Assembly (NCBI RefSeq): GCF_024171645.1
Contig: NZ_JALKAC010000012.1
Location: 160,652 to 224,651 of the forward strand
DNA: 64,000 nucleotides
Direction: 5' to 3'
From: Flavobacterium sp. HSC-32F16
GTDB lineage: Bacteria; Bacteroidota; Bacteroidia; Flavobacteriales; Flavobacteriaceae
The first letter of the stretch is position 1; every line of letters begins with the position of its first letter. This document shows positions 16,194 to 25,109 of this stretch, in pieces. The notes under the pieces are model-generated. The model was not told the DNA's origin, did no database searches, and saw only the letters and a list, made by a program, of their open reading frames with translations. The translations under genes were made by a program, and so were the position numbers.

Positions 16194-17588
16194 ATGGAAA
16201 AGACCACAAAAATAGTATTCCCTTACGATCAAAGTTTGGTAAAAGAATTACCATTAATCGATAAAAAGGATATTGAACAAATATTAAATACCGCTCAGAA
16301 TTTATTTAATGATCAATCGAATTGGATTCCTGCTTTTAAAAGAATTGAAATTTTAGAAAAGGCCGCTTCAATAATGAATGACAGGATCGAGGAATTGATT
16401 CATACAGCGATAAGTGAGGGCGGTAAACCTTATAAAGATTCTAAAGCAGAAATATTAAGAGCGATTAAAGGAGTAAAATTAGCAGCAGAACATATATCAC
16501 AGATAAAAGGAGAACAAATACCGATGGGACTTACCGAAGCTTCTTTAAACAGAATAGCTTTTACGTTAAAAGAACCTATTGGTGTTGTGGTTGCTGTTAG
16601 CGCATTCAATCATCCATTAAATTTAGCCGTACATCAAATTGCCACTGCTGTTGCGGCTGGTTGTCCGGTTATATTTAAACCTGCAAGCAGTACGCCATTA
16701 TCAGGTCTTGCTTTGGCTGCTATTTTAAAAGAAGCGGGTTTGCCCGAAGGATGGCTTCAAGTAGTTTTATGTGACAATGAAACGGCAGAATTGTTAGTTA
16801 CAGATTCCAGAATTCATTTTTTCTCTTTCATTGGTTCAGCAAAAGTAGGATGGTCTTTAAAAAGTAAACTAGCTCCGGGAACTCGTGCTGCATTAGAACA
16901 TGGTGGTGCTGCACCTGTAATTGTAGAAAGTGATGCCGATTTTAATGAAATGATTCCGGATTTGGTAAAAGGAGGATTTTATCACGCAGGCCAGGTTTGT
17001 GTTTCGGTTCAGAAAGTTTATGTGAATCAGGAAATTGTTGACCGTTTTGTTGAACAGTTTTCTGAGGCAACTCAGAAATTAATTGTTGGAAATCCATTTG
17101 ATGAAAAGACAGATGTTGGTTCGCTTATTGCTCCAAAAGAAGTAAATCGTGTTGAAGAATGGGTTAACGAAGCAATTGAAGAAGGTGCAAAATTAATAAC
17201 CGGCGGGAAACGTATTTCTGATACCACATTTCAGCCAACAGTTTTATTTAATCCATCAGAAGATTCTAAAGTTTCAGCTAATGAAATTTTCGGACCTGTT
17301 GTGTGTATTTATCCATTTACAAATAGGGAAGAAGCTATCCAAAAAGCAAACGCTTTAGAAGTTCATTTTCAGGCCGCTGTCTTTACTAAAAATATTGATA
17401 TTGCATTAGATGCAGCAAAAAAACTAAACGCCACCGCAGTTATGGTGAATGACAATACCGCTTTTAGAGTAGATTGGATGCCATTTGGCGGAAGAGATGC
17501 TTCTGGTCTTGGAATGGGCGGAATCTCCTATACCATAAATGATATGACAAGAGAAAAAATGATGGTTTTTAAAAGTAAATCTTTATAA
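16194..17588 (+). CDS. Aldehyde dehydrogenase (NAD(P)+ dependent)
   Basis: A 464-residue member of the aldehyde dehydrogenase superfamily, oxidising an aldehyde to the acid. The catalytic Glu 235 (ALEHGGAAP) and Cys 269 (HAGQVCVSV) are present, as are the cofactor-binding FKPASSTPLSG and FIGSAKVGW segments and the late EIFGPVV motif. Its length is normal for the family. The preferred aldehyde cannot be read. Upstream neighbours (DJ-1, ABM) suggest removal of aldehydes produced under stress. The gene is followed by a large palindromic repeat that may serve as terminator. Confidence 0.85.
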   Translation: MEKTTKIVFPYDQSLVKELPLIDKKDIEQILNTAQNLFNDQSNWIPAFKRIEILEKAASIMNDRIEELIHTAISEGGKPYKDSKAEILRAIKGVKLAAEHISQIKGEQIPMGLTEASLNRIAFTLKEPIGVVVAVSAFNHPLNLAVHQIATAVAAGCPVIFKPASSTPLSGLALAAILKEAGLPEGWLQVVLCDNETAELLVTDSRIHFFSFIGSAKVGWSLKSKLAPGTRAALEHGGAAPVIVESDADFNEMIPDLVKGGFYHAGQVCVSVQKVYVNQEIVDRFVEQFSEATQKLIVGNPFDEKTDVGSLIAPKEVNRVEEWVNEAIEEGAKLITGGKRISDTTFQPTVLFNPSEDSKVSANEIFGPVVCIYPFTNREEAIQKANALEVHFQAAVFTKNIDIALDAAKKLNATAVMVNDNTAFRVDWMPFGGRDASGLGMGGISYTINDMTREKMMVFKSKSL

Positions 17589-17593
17589 AGAGA

Positions 17594-17703
17594 TGTAATT
17601 TACCGCAAAGCACGCAAGGATTTTTAATTTATATAGCTTTGTAAAATGCGAAGTCAGCAAAGCTTTACAAATATAACTTTGTGCATTTTGCGGTTAAATT
17701 ACA
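17594..17703. repeat. Intergenic palindromic repeat (CGCAAAG family)
   Basis: Outer arms TGTAATTTACCGCAAA (17594-17609) and TTTGCGGTTAAATTACA (17687-17703) with inner CTTTGTAAA/TTTACAAA fill the gap between two convergent genes. The CGCAAAG motif recurs in the elements at 42219 and 46251. It may act as a bidirectional terminator. Confidence 0.65.
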
Positions 17704-17725
17704 TTTGCATTAAATCACAATTCTA

Positions 17726-18352
17726 TTAATTCGTTAATGCAACATATTGATACAGCATTTTTTGATTTTCGGCTTCAGTAATTAAGAAATGAGCAACATT
17801 GGCTCTAGAAATTTTTCCAACTTTCATTCCTTTTGAAAGTCCGGATATTGCTTGATAATTTTTGCTTAAATCGCCATCTGTAAGCATTCCGGGTCTTACG
17901 ATTTCCCATTTCATAGTACTTTTTGTGATTATTTCTTCCATTATCGTTTTATTCTTGTATTGATCTTTTAGAAATAACGAAATGACCGTTCGCATAAAAA
18001 AACTTAAATAATTTTTACTTTTTCCTGCTCCAAAACCTGTAATAACCAAAACTGGCGAAGAGAATTTTAAATCATCAGTAACCTTAATCAATGTATTGGC
18101 AATATCAGAAAATAGGGTAGTTGCTTTTTTATTTTTTGTTCCAACAGTTATAAGTACGGCATCAGCACCATTTATAGCATGTTTTAAATCTATTGGTGAT
18201 GATGCACTTCCATTAATTTTAATGAGTTTGGGATGATTTGGAATTTGATCTGTATTTGTTGACAATGCCGTTACGGTATGTCCATTTTTGAGTGCCTGTG
18301 TTACGGATTCTAATCCAATACCGGCTCCGGCTCCAATAATTGCAATGTTCAT
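17726..18352 (-). CDS. NAD(P)-binding epimerase/reductase-like protein
   Basis: A protein of about 208 residues of the atypical SDR (NAD(P)H-binding, NmrA/BVR-B-like) group. The start is set at the ATG at 18352, giving MNIAIIGAGAGIGLESV; the dinucleotide motif is at the very N-terminus as usual. The longer frame would overlap the inositol-monophosphatase gene by about 90 bases. The chosen start leaves one base after that gene's stop, so the two form an operon. Later strands DAVLITVG, SPVLVITGFG and EIVRPGMLTDG are typical. No Tyr-x-x-x-Lys catalytic pair is evident, as in this subgroup. Role unknown, probably redox or quinone reduction. Confidence 0.75.
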   Translation of the reverse strand: MNIAIIGAGAGIGLESVTQALKNGHTVTALSTNTDQIPNHPKLIKINGSASSPIDLKHAINGADAVLITVGTKNKKATTLFSDIANTLIKVTDDLKFSSPVLVITGFGAGKSKNYLSFFMRTVISLFLKDQYKNKTIMEEIITKSTMKWEIVRPGMLTDGDLSKNYQAISGLSKGMKVGKISRANVAHFLITEAENQKMLYQYVALTN

Positions 18353-18353
18353 T

Positions 18354-19160
18354 TTATTTCTGGGATTTAATTTGTAGATATTTTTCTGCGATACTTTTTG
18401 ATGAGACCAGTAAACTTTCGCTTCCCCATTTCCAGGGATTTCCATCTATTGTCAGGATTTCTGCTCCTGCTTCTTTAGCAATAAGCAATCCTGCAATCCA
18501 ATTATAAGTATCGAGATCTTCCTGAACAAACAAATCAATTCTTCCTGCACCAACATAAGCCAATTGCAAACCATGTGGTCCGTAATTTCTAACGATTCCA
18601 AAATTATTGAGCAGTTTTGTTATAGTAGTACCAATTTTTTCATTTAAATTATTATTTGATTTATCCTGATGTCCATACTCAAAAACGGCAAGCATAACCC
18701 CCAAATCTGTTTTACGGCTGATTTGCAGTAACTTTCCATTCATAAAAGCACCTTCGCGGTCTTTTGCCCAAAACACTTCGTTGGCCAAAGGATCATAAAT
18801 TACAGAAAGGAACGGTTTTCCATCTCGAATAAGTGCCAGATTTATCGTCCATCCTGCAATATGCTGAAGGTATTGTATAGCACCATCCATGGCGTCGCAA
18901 AGCCAGTATTCTTCCTCTTCAACTGGATTTCTTTGTGAATCGGTATCAAACTCGTCGCCAATATGCCAAGGTATATTAGGGAATTCCAGAGATAAATCTT
19001 CTTTTAAAGAAGTCAGACACAATGTATCTATATCTTCTAATTGTTTTAAAAGCTCGTCCATACTTTGTGGAATAGCATTTTGCTTATAGTCTTTTAAAAA
19101 GACATTGCCCACTTTTCGTACTGCATCGAGTATGATTGGGATGTTGATTTCGTTTTGCAT
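18354..19160 (-). CDS. Inositol-monophosphatase-family protein, atypical active site
   Basis: A 268-residue member of the metal-dependent inositol monophosphatase/CysQ superfamily. The motif WLCDAMDG (86-93) keeps the two metal-binding Asp (D89, D92) and Glu 70 is present in GDEFD. However, the Thr that follows DG in active enzymes is Ala 94, and the later W-D-x-A-A-G motif reads YNWIAG, with Asn 220 in place of the metal-binding Asp. Either activity is changed or lost. It is upstream of, and one base from, the SDR-like gene and downstream of the AraC gene on the same strand. Substrate unknown. Confidence 0.75.
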   Translation of the reverse strand: MQNEINIPIILDAVRKVGNVFLKDYKQNAIPQSMDELLKQLEDIDTLCLTSLKEDLSLEFPNIPWHIGDEFDTDSQRNPVEEEEYWLCDAMDGAIQYLQHIAGWTINLALIRDGKPFLSVIYDPLANEVFWAKDREGAFMNGKLLQISRKTDLGVMLAVFEYGHQDKSNNNLNEKIGTTITKLLNNFGIVRNYGPHGLQLAYVGAGRIDLFVQEDLDTYNWIAGLLIAKEAGAEILTIDGNPWKWGSESLLVSSKSIAEKYLQIKSQK

Positions 19161-19240
19161 ATCAATTAAAGTATTAATTACAATGCAAAATTAATTAGAG
19201 GATGATTTTTAATGTAGTTTCAATGATGGGAAGGATAGTC

Positions 19241-20131
19241 CTAATCACGGAATTTTTTGCGAAATTCAAGAGGAGTGAGGTTTGTAATTTTTTTAAAAAG
19301 TTTTCCAAAATAAACCGGTTCGTCATAACCAACCTGATAAGCAATTTCCTTTACGTTATTATCTGTAAAATACAAAAGTCTTTTCGCTTCCATAATTGAT
19401 GCTTCCTGAATATGTACAGATACAGAACTTCCTGTTAAGGATTTTACAGTATCATTTAAATGCGCAACTGAAATCGAAAGTGCCGAAGCATATTGAGCAG
19501 GCTGTTTCCAGGTTTTAAAATGCTCTTTGGTTAATTTTATAAAAGTTTCCTTAATGATTACACTGCGATTTTCTTTCGATTTATCATAAGATAAAGTAGA
19601 AACAAGTTCTCCTGCGATGAGGTTTAAAAGTGCATTTAATAAGGAATGAATACTTTTTTGAGTGTAATTATTTGTATTCTCTAATTGTACTTTTTCAATT
19701 AAATCCAGCAGAATAATAAGCTGCTGACAAAAATTAGATTCGCTTTGCAGTAAAAAAGGATTATTGATTTTATTTTCTAAAAGCTGCAGTACTTCCTTAC
19801 TAGCTAATGACGGATCAAAGCTGATCATCCATCCTTTCTGATTTTTTGCTTCTTTGATGTAATGTACTTGTTCAGGAAAAACAGTAAGTAAGGCAGGTGC
19901 GGTAAATTCCACATTTTCAAAATCAATATTAAGTTTAAATTTCCCATTTACAGCCAACATTAATTGACAGTGATTATCCCGATGAGGTTTAGAGATATCA
20001 TGTTCGTCGACTTTATGAGTTTCCATATTAACAATCATAATTCCTGCTTTTGCAGAAGATGGGAGTCCGAATTGTTGAATATTTTGATTGTGCCTTTTCA
20101 AGGTTATAATGGAATTAATAGCTGCTTGCAA
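19241..20131 (-). CDS. AraC-family transcriptional regulator
   Basis: A 296-residue regulator with an N-terminal cupin-like sensing domain (PHRDNHCQLMLAVNGKFKL) and a C-terminal double helix-turn-helix. SISVAHLNDTVKSLTGSSV and VKEIAYQVGYDEPVYFGKLFKKITNLTPLEFRKKF are canonical AraC signatures. The frame begins with TTG at 20131; no ATG exists ahead of residue 32, and starting there would cut the conserved GLP segment, so either TTG is used or the start is atypical. A CAAAAATA at 20129-20136 (TATTTTTG on the minus strand) overlaps this codon, which leaves the true start uncertain. It may control the downstream phosphatase/reductase pair, about 80 bp away. Confidence 0.8.
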   Translation of the reverse strand: MQAAINSIITLKRHNQNIQQFGLPSSAKAGIMIVNMETHKVDEHDISKPHRDNHCQLMLAVNGKFKLNIDFENVEFTAPALLTVFPEQVHYIKEAKNQKGWMISFDPSLASKEVLQLLENKINNPFLLQSESNFCQQLIILLDLIEKVQLENTNNYTQKSIHSLLNALLNLIAGELVSTLSYDKSKENRSVIIKETFIKLTKEHFKTWKQPAQYASALSISVAHLNDTVKSLTGSSVSVHIQEASIMEAKRLLYFTDNNVKEIAYQVGYDEPVYFGKLFKKITNLTPLEFRKKFRD

Positions 20132-20319
20132 AAATAGAAATTAAAATATTTAAAAAGTTGCCTTAAAATTAATTATGGTTTAATCTTTATTGTTTCCAAA
20201 GTGCGGACTTGTGTCATGATTTGGCAAAAAAAATCCATATTTGGAAAAATATTTTCGTGGTACAATAATAGTACAAAAAGGAACGAACTATTTGCAAATA
20301 AATTATTTGAAGAGAAAGA

Positions 20320-20366
20320 AGAATCCCATTTAAAATGTCGTTTTATGACATTTTAAATGGGATTCT
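20320..20366 (-). terminator. Terminator of mnmE
   Basis: A perfect 20-bp stem (20320-20339 with 20347-20366) with a 7-nt loop lies 30 bp past the mnmE stop. Confidence 0.75.
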
Positions 20367-20395
20367 TTGTTTTATTATGTGATGTTGTTTGAAGC

Positions 20396-21796
20396 CTATT
20401 TTCCGATGCAGAAATTAGCGAATATGTTACCTAATAATTCATCATTAGAAACCTGCCCTGTAATGAGACCAAATTGATATAAAGCTTCACGAATATCCAA
20501 TGCAATTAAATCACTTGAAAGATTCGTTTCAAGACCAAATTTCACTTTTTGTATTTCATCTAAAGCTTTTAGTAAAGAGTCATAATGCCTTGTATTTGTA
20601 ACAATTGTTTCATTGTTGCGCAATGCTCCGGTATTTACAAATGAAAGTAATTCGTTCTTTAGATCATCAACACCAATTTTTTCTTTAGCTGAAATTAATA
20701 GAAGTTTTGCATTCAAATTTTCAAGCTTGCTTGTAATGTTTGAAACTTCATCTTCTGATAAAATATCCCTTTTATTTACTACAATAAGTAAAGGTTTTAA
20801 AGGATATTTATTCTTGATTTGTTCAATTTCAGAAACAAATTCAGAACTTGAAACCTGAAATTTTAAACCATCAAACAAGTAAATGACAACTTGTGCCTGA
20901 TCAATTTTCTCGAAAGTTTTCTTGATTCCAATGCTTTCTACAACATCTTTAGTTTCTCGAATTCCAGCCGTATCGATAAATCTAAAACCAATCCCCCCAA
21001 TAACCAATTCATCTTCAATTGTATCTCTTGTCGTTCCGGCAATATCAGAAACAATTGCACGCTCTTCATTTAGTAAAGCATTCAATAAAGTCGATTTACC
21101 AACATTTGGTTCACCAACAATAGCGACTGGAATTCCGTTTTTGATCACATTTCCAACAGCAAACGAATCAATTAAACGTTTTAAAACAAATTCAATTCTA
21201 TTTAGTAATTCATGAAACTGAGTTCGGTCAGCAAATTCTACATCTTCTTCTGCAAAATCTAATTCAAGTTCAATTAAAGATGCAAAATTTAAAAGTTCTT
21301 CACGTAATTTGGCAATTTCATTACTGAATCCACCGCGCATTTGCTGCATTGCAATTTGGTGTGAAGCTTCATTATCAGACGAAATTAAATCGGCAACAGC
21401 TTCTGCCTGAGACAAATCTAACTTACCATTTAAGAAGGCTCTTAAAGTAAATTCACCCGCATCGGCCATTCTGCAGCCTTTTCTTAATAATAACTGAATA
21501 ATCTGCTGTTGAATATAAGTAGAACCGTGGCATGAAATTTCAATCGTGTCTTCTCCTGTATACGAATTTGGACCCTTAAAAACCGAAACCAAAACTTCAT
21601 CAAGAGTCTTTTCACTATCCACAATATGTCCTAGATGCAAAGTATGTGTCTTTTGTTTCGTTAAGTCTTTATTTTTTATAGATTTAAAAACAGAATTTCC
21701 TATCGAAACAGCTTCAGCGCCCGAAATACGGATAACAGCAATAGCTCCAGCTCCAGACGGAGTAGCTAATGCAACTATAGAATCTTGATTTATCAT
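20396..21796 (-). CDS. mnmE: tRNA modification GTPase MnmE
   Basis: A 466-residue homologue of MnmE (TrmE), which with MnmG installs the aminomethyl group at position 5 of wobble uridine in certain tRNAs. The N-terminal folate-binding domain starts with SIVALATPSGAGAIAVIRISG. The inserted G domain has Walker A GEPNVGKSTLLN, the switch DIAGTTRDT, DTAG and NKRD. The protein ends with the diagnostic Cys motif CIGK. Length and order are normal. It is a single gene with its own terminator, cytoplasmic. Confidence 0.97.
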   Translation of the reverse strand: MINQDSIVALATPSGAGAIAVIRISGAEAVSIGNSVFKSIKNKDLTKQKTHTLHLGHIVDSEKTLDEVLVSVFKGPNSYTGEDTIEISCHGSTYIQQQIIQLLLRKGCRMADAGEFTLRAFLNGKLDLSQAEAVADLISSDNEASHQIAMQQMRGGFSNEIAKLREELLNFASLIELELDFAEEDVEFADRTQFHELLNRIEFVLKRLIDSFAVGNVIKNGIPVAIVGEPNVGKSTLLNALLNEERAIVSDIAGTTRDTIEDELVIGGIGFRFIDTAGIRETKDVVESIGIKKTFEKIDQAQVVIYLFDGLKFQVSSSEFVSEIEQIKNKYPLKPLLIVVNKRDILSEDEVSNITSKLENLNAKLLLISAKEKIGVDDLKNELLSFVNTGALRNNETIVTNTRHYDSLLKALDEIQKVKFGLETNLSSDLIALDIREALYQFGLITGQVSNDELLGNIFANFCIGK

Positions 21797-21978
21797 GCGG
21801 CAAAGGTAAGAAAAAAGGAGAAAATTCTAAAGCCTTAATAGTTTGTGTTTTCAATTATTAAACTCTCTAAAAACGGCTTTTGTTAAGAAAATATTAAGTG
21901 TTAAATTCCTGATAATTATCAGTTCAATTTGTTTTTAGAATGATTAAATTTGAGTAACAAACCTAAAATCTCAACAAA

Positions 21979-22812
21979 ATGAAAAAGATATTATTTCCCA
22001 CAGATTTTTCTGATGCAGCAACAAATGCGTTTGTTCATGCTTTAGAATTTGCGAAAATAGTCAAAGCCGAACTTGTTTTATTACACACATTTGAGATTCC
22101 GGTTTATGACAGCCAATTTTTTCCAGAGAACTACGCGTCGATATACAGTTCTATAGAATTGGCAAAATTTGAAATGTTTAAAGATGAAATTCCAAAACTG
22201 AGAGCTATCGCAGCAGAAAGGAAGTTGGATGATATTGTGATAAAACACCGTTTAATGGACGGAGACTTAATTTATAACTTAAAAAATGCAGTTGAAGAAG
22301 ACCAGATTGATTTTGTAATTATGGGAACGACAGGATCTTCTGACTGGACAAAGTTTTTTACGGGATCTAACACGAATTCGGTTATTTCAGAAGTTAATGT
22401 TCCCGTTTTGTGTGTTCCGGTTGATGCTAAGTTCAAGAAAATTAAAACAATTGGATTTACTACAAGATATCGTGAAAAAGACAAAGAAGAACTTAAAAAA
22501 GTATTGAAAATTGCAAAAAAAACAGATGCTAAAGTAAAAAGCTTGTATGTAAAGAGTTCAAATACGGATGTTTCAGAAACTACAATTAAAGAATGGGAAA
22601 GAGAGTTTGCAAATGAAAATGTAGAATTCCTGGTACTGCCAAGCGATGAGGTTAAAGAAACAATTCTTGATTTTATTCTTTTTAAGGATATTGATATTGT
22701 AACTACCATTACGCATAAAAGATCATTTTTTGAAAGTATTTTTGATTCTAGTTTTAGTCAAAAAATTACAAAAGAAGTTTCTATTCCAGTATTGATAATG
22801 CATGAGAATTAA
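21979..22812 (+). CDS. Universal stress protein, tandem UspA domains
   Basis: A 277-residue protein with two UspA domains. The first starts MKKILFPTDFSDAATNAF and ends with the ATP-binding pattern MGTTGSSDW, then GSNTNSVISEVNVPVL. The second half (from about 150) has a weaker motif (TITHKRSFFESIFDSSFSQKI, then SIPVLI). Such two-domain proteins are common stress proteins in Flavobacterium. A TAAATTTG at 21945-21952 is a probable -7 element. Cytoplasmic; precise role unknown. Confidence 0.9.
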   Translation: MKKILFPTDFSDAATNAFVHALEFAKIVKAELVLLHTFEIPVYDSQFFPENYASIYSSIELAKFEMFKDEIPKLRAIAAERKLDDIVIKHRLMDGDLIYNLKNAVEEDQIDFVIMGTTGSSDWTKFFTGSNTNSVISEVNVPVLCVPVDAKFKKIKTIGFTTRYREKDKEELKKVLKIAKKTDAKVKSLYVKSSNTDVSETTIKEWEREFANENVEFLVLPSDEVKETILDFILFKDIDIVTTITHKRSFFESIFDSSFSQKITKEVSIPVLIMHEN

Positions 22813-22882
22813 ATTCTGCCGTAAATGAATAGCTTTTTTGAAAGTGTAAAACCTATATTTGTATTTCATTATAATTAAAAAA

Positions 22883-24655
22883 ATGGAAGCATATTTAAGT
22901 AAGGTCGAGCTGTATTCAAAAATTTTTACCCAAATCAACAAAAGATATAACAGCATAAGTCTTTTGAGACTTTTAAGCATATTTTTTTGTTTGTTCATGT
23001 TGTTTTATTACATCAAAACCAATGAAAATTTGTATGTCATAATTGCTTTTTTATCTTTTGTTGTTTTTCTTTTTTTAATGAGAATTCATTCAAAATTATC
23101 TTTTAAAAAAGAATTGACAAAAGCAATTTTGAAGATTAATGAAGATGAAATATCGTATTTGAAAAGAGAAAAACTTCCTTTTGAAAACGGAATTGAATTC
23201 AACGATTTTCATCATCCTTATGCTTACGATCTGGATGTTTTTGGAGAACATTCGTTATTTCAAAATTTAAACAGAACAGCCACTTTTATTGGTAAAAAAA
23301 CATTAGCAGATAAATTATTGAATCTATTTCCTAATGAAACAATTCTTGAAAATCAGGAAGCCATAAATGAATTAAAAACTAAAATAGAATGGCGTCAGGA
23401 TTTTGAAGCTCTTGCGATTGTCAGTACTGACAGTAAGAATTCTTATGATTCATTAATTAATTGGATTTCATTTAAAAAAGAATCTTTATCTAAAGTTTTA
23501 ATTGCGCTTTCAATTATCCTCCCAATTTTATTTTTTGGTTTTGTAATTGCTTATTTTGTCACTTCAAAGACCATTATTCTTTCTTATGTAACCTACATTT
23601 TTATTTTCAATTTAATTGTTCTGGGAAGAGCACTAAAGCGTATTCAGTCTGAAATTGCTAAAGCAGATAATATCGACAAAACCATAAAACAATATAGTTT
23701 ATTGGTTCAGAAAATTGAACTTGAAAAATTTGAATCTAAAAAGTTAATTGAATTGCAAAAACAGCTGGTTTCTAAAAATGCTCCTGCCAGTTCTCATTTG
23801 AAACAGCTGTCAGAATTGTTTTCAAGAATGGAGACTATCAACAATTTTGTGACAGCAACTTTGTTTAACGGATCATTTTTGTTTAATCTGCACGTTTTAA
23901 GGGCTCTTTTAAAATGGAAAGACAATTATGTTCATGAACTTGAAAAATGGATTAACATAATTGGTGAATTTGAAGCTTTAAACAGTTTAGCCAATCTATC
24001 TTATAACAATCCAGATTTTGTTTTTCCTGAAATTAATTCAGAATATAAAATTGGATTTGAAAACTTAAGTCATCCTTTATTAAATCCGTCTAACAGAGTA
24101 GGCAATGATACTCATTTTTATCCGCAGTCGTTCATGATTTTAACCGGATCGAATATGTCAGGAAAAAGTACTTTCTTGAGAAGTTTAGGTATCAATATGG
24201 TTTTAGGCGGAATTGGTTCAGTTGTTTGTGCTTCAAAAGCTAATATACATCCACTTCCAGTTTTAGTTTCAATGCGTTTATCAGATTCTTTAGCGGATAG
24301 TGAATCGTATTTCTTTGCTGAAATTAAGCGTTTAAAACAAATTATGGATGCTCTTGAAGTACGTCCGGCTTTTGTTTTATTAGACGAGATTTTAAGAGGG
24401 ACAAACTCTGATGATAAACGTAACGGGACAATTGAAGTGGTGAAAAAAGTAATTGCCAAAAATGCCATTGGGGCCATTGCAACACATGATATTGAAGTCT
24501 GCTTAACAACAAATGAATATCCAAATATTTTAACCAATCAATGTTTTGAAGTAGAAATTCAAAATAACGAATTGCACTTTGATTACAAACTCCGAAGCGG
24601 CATTTGTAAAAATAAAAGTGCTACTTTCTTAATGCAGAAAATGGGAGTTATCTAG
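22883..24655 (+). CDS. Membrane-anchored MutS-like ATPase
   Basis: A protein of 590 residues with a MutS-type ATPase domain. The ATG at 22883 is chosen because it gives MEAYLSKVELY and follows a TATATTTG -7 element at 22854-22861. Walker A is TGSNMSGKSTFLRS (around residue 420) and Walker B is FVLLDEILRGTNS, with the MutS-typical E-I-L-R-G-T-N-S-D-D and ATHD. There is no mismatch-recognition domain; instead there are two N-terminal hydrophobic helices (LLSIFFCLFMLFYYI, IIAFLSFVVFLFLM) and two more around residue 210-250. This is a Bacteroidota-specific MutS-related group, not canonical mismatch repair. It could act on DNA near the membrane. Confidence 0.85.
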   Translation: MEAYLSKVELYSKIFTQINKRYNSISLLRLLSIFFCLFMLFYYIKTNENLYVIIAFLSFVVFLFLMRIHSKLSFKKELTKAILKINEDEISYLKREKLPFENGIEFNDFHHPYAYDLDVFGEHSLFQNLNRTATFIGKKTLADKLLNLFPNETILENQEAINELKTKIEWRQDFEALAIVSTDSKNSYDSLINWISFKKESLSKVLIALSIILPILFFGFVIAYFVTSKTIILSYVTYIFIFNLIVLGRALKRIQSEIAKADNIDKTIKQYSLLVQKIELEKFESKKLIELQKQLVSKNAPASSHLKQLSELFSRMETINNFVTATLFNGSFLFNLHVLRALLKWKDNYVHELEKWINIIGEFEALNSLANLSYNNPDFVFPEINSEYKIGFENLSHPLLNPSNRVGNDTHFYPQSFMILTGSNMSGKSTFLRSLGINMVLGGIGSVVCASKANIHPLPVLVSMRLSDSLADSESYFFAEIKRLKQIMDALEVRPAFVLLDEILRGTNSDDKRNGTIEVVKKVIAKNAIGAIATHDIEVCLTTNEYPNILTNQCFEVEIQNNELHFDYKLRSGICKNKSATFLMQKMGVI

Positions 24656-24742
24656 AATTTTGATTTAAGATTTTTAGAATGTCGATTTTCCAGCTTTGTC
24701 AAAGTTTTTAAGCTTTGACAAAGATTATCAATTATAATAAAT

Positions 24743-24784
24743 AAGTGCCTAATGAATAGTAATATTCTTAAGGCACTTTTTTTA
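24743..24784 (+). terminator. Terminator of the MutS-like gene
   Basis: AAGTGCCT (24743-24750) pairs with AGGCACTT (24771-24778), extended by A/T pairs, followed by a run of eight T. Confidence 0.75.
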
Positions 24785-25031
24785 TTCTCATATCTATCAG
24801 TTTCTATTTATTTTGAAGAAGTGTAGGTAAAAATAGCATTTTTTTAAGCCTTTTTAAAAGTAAAGCGCATTAAAGAATAGGAAAGAAACACATCAAAAAC
24901 CAATCAAATTTATATAAAAAATACAAAACAAATATTAAAAGTCAAAATGACAATAACTGATCAAAATGCAGTATTTGTTGATTATTCTATTTTATTTTGG
25001 CAATAAAAAAACAGTTTATTGAAAATAAATT

Positions 25032-25071
25032 TTACTAAAACGTTTTTGTAAGTTTCATTTGCATATATTTG
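25032..25071 (+). promoter_or_regulatory. LacI-type operator and promoter of the regulator
   Basis: A near-palindrome TTACTAAAACGTTTTTGTAA (25032-25051, centre CG) has LacI/GalR-type symmetry. It overlaps the TTTG (25045-25048) of a promoter whose -7 element is TATATTTG (25064-25071). The same TACTAAAACG core recurs before susC, implying autoregulation and co-control. Confidence 0.6.
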
Positions 25072-25109
25072 TGATGTACTAAAATATCCATTAATAAATT
25101 ACTTATCAG

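Larger units (their letters stand above)
24656..25109. other. Intergenic region between MutS-like gene and LacI gene
   Basis: Contains a small palindromic repeat (CTTTGTCAAAG at 24694-24704 and CTTTGACAAAG at 24713-24723), the terminator at 24743-24784, AT-rich DNA without genes, and the LacI operator/promoter. Confidence 0.5.

Noticed and set aside
17726..18445. Longer frame of the SDR-like gene starting at 18445
   Set aside because: The first 31 residues lie in the preceding phosphatase gene and lack protein-like features; the dinucleotide motif begins at the ATG at 18352, one base from the upstream stop.
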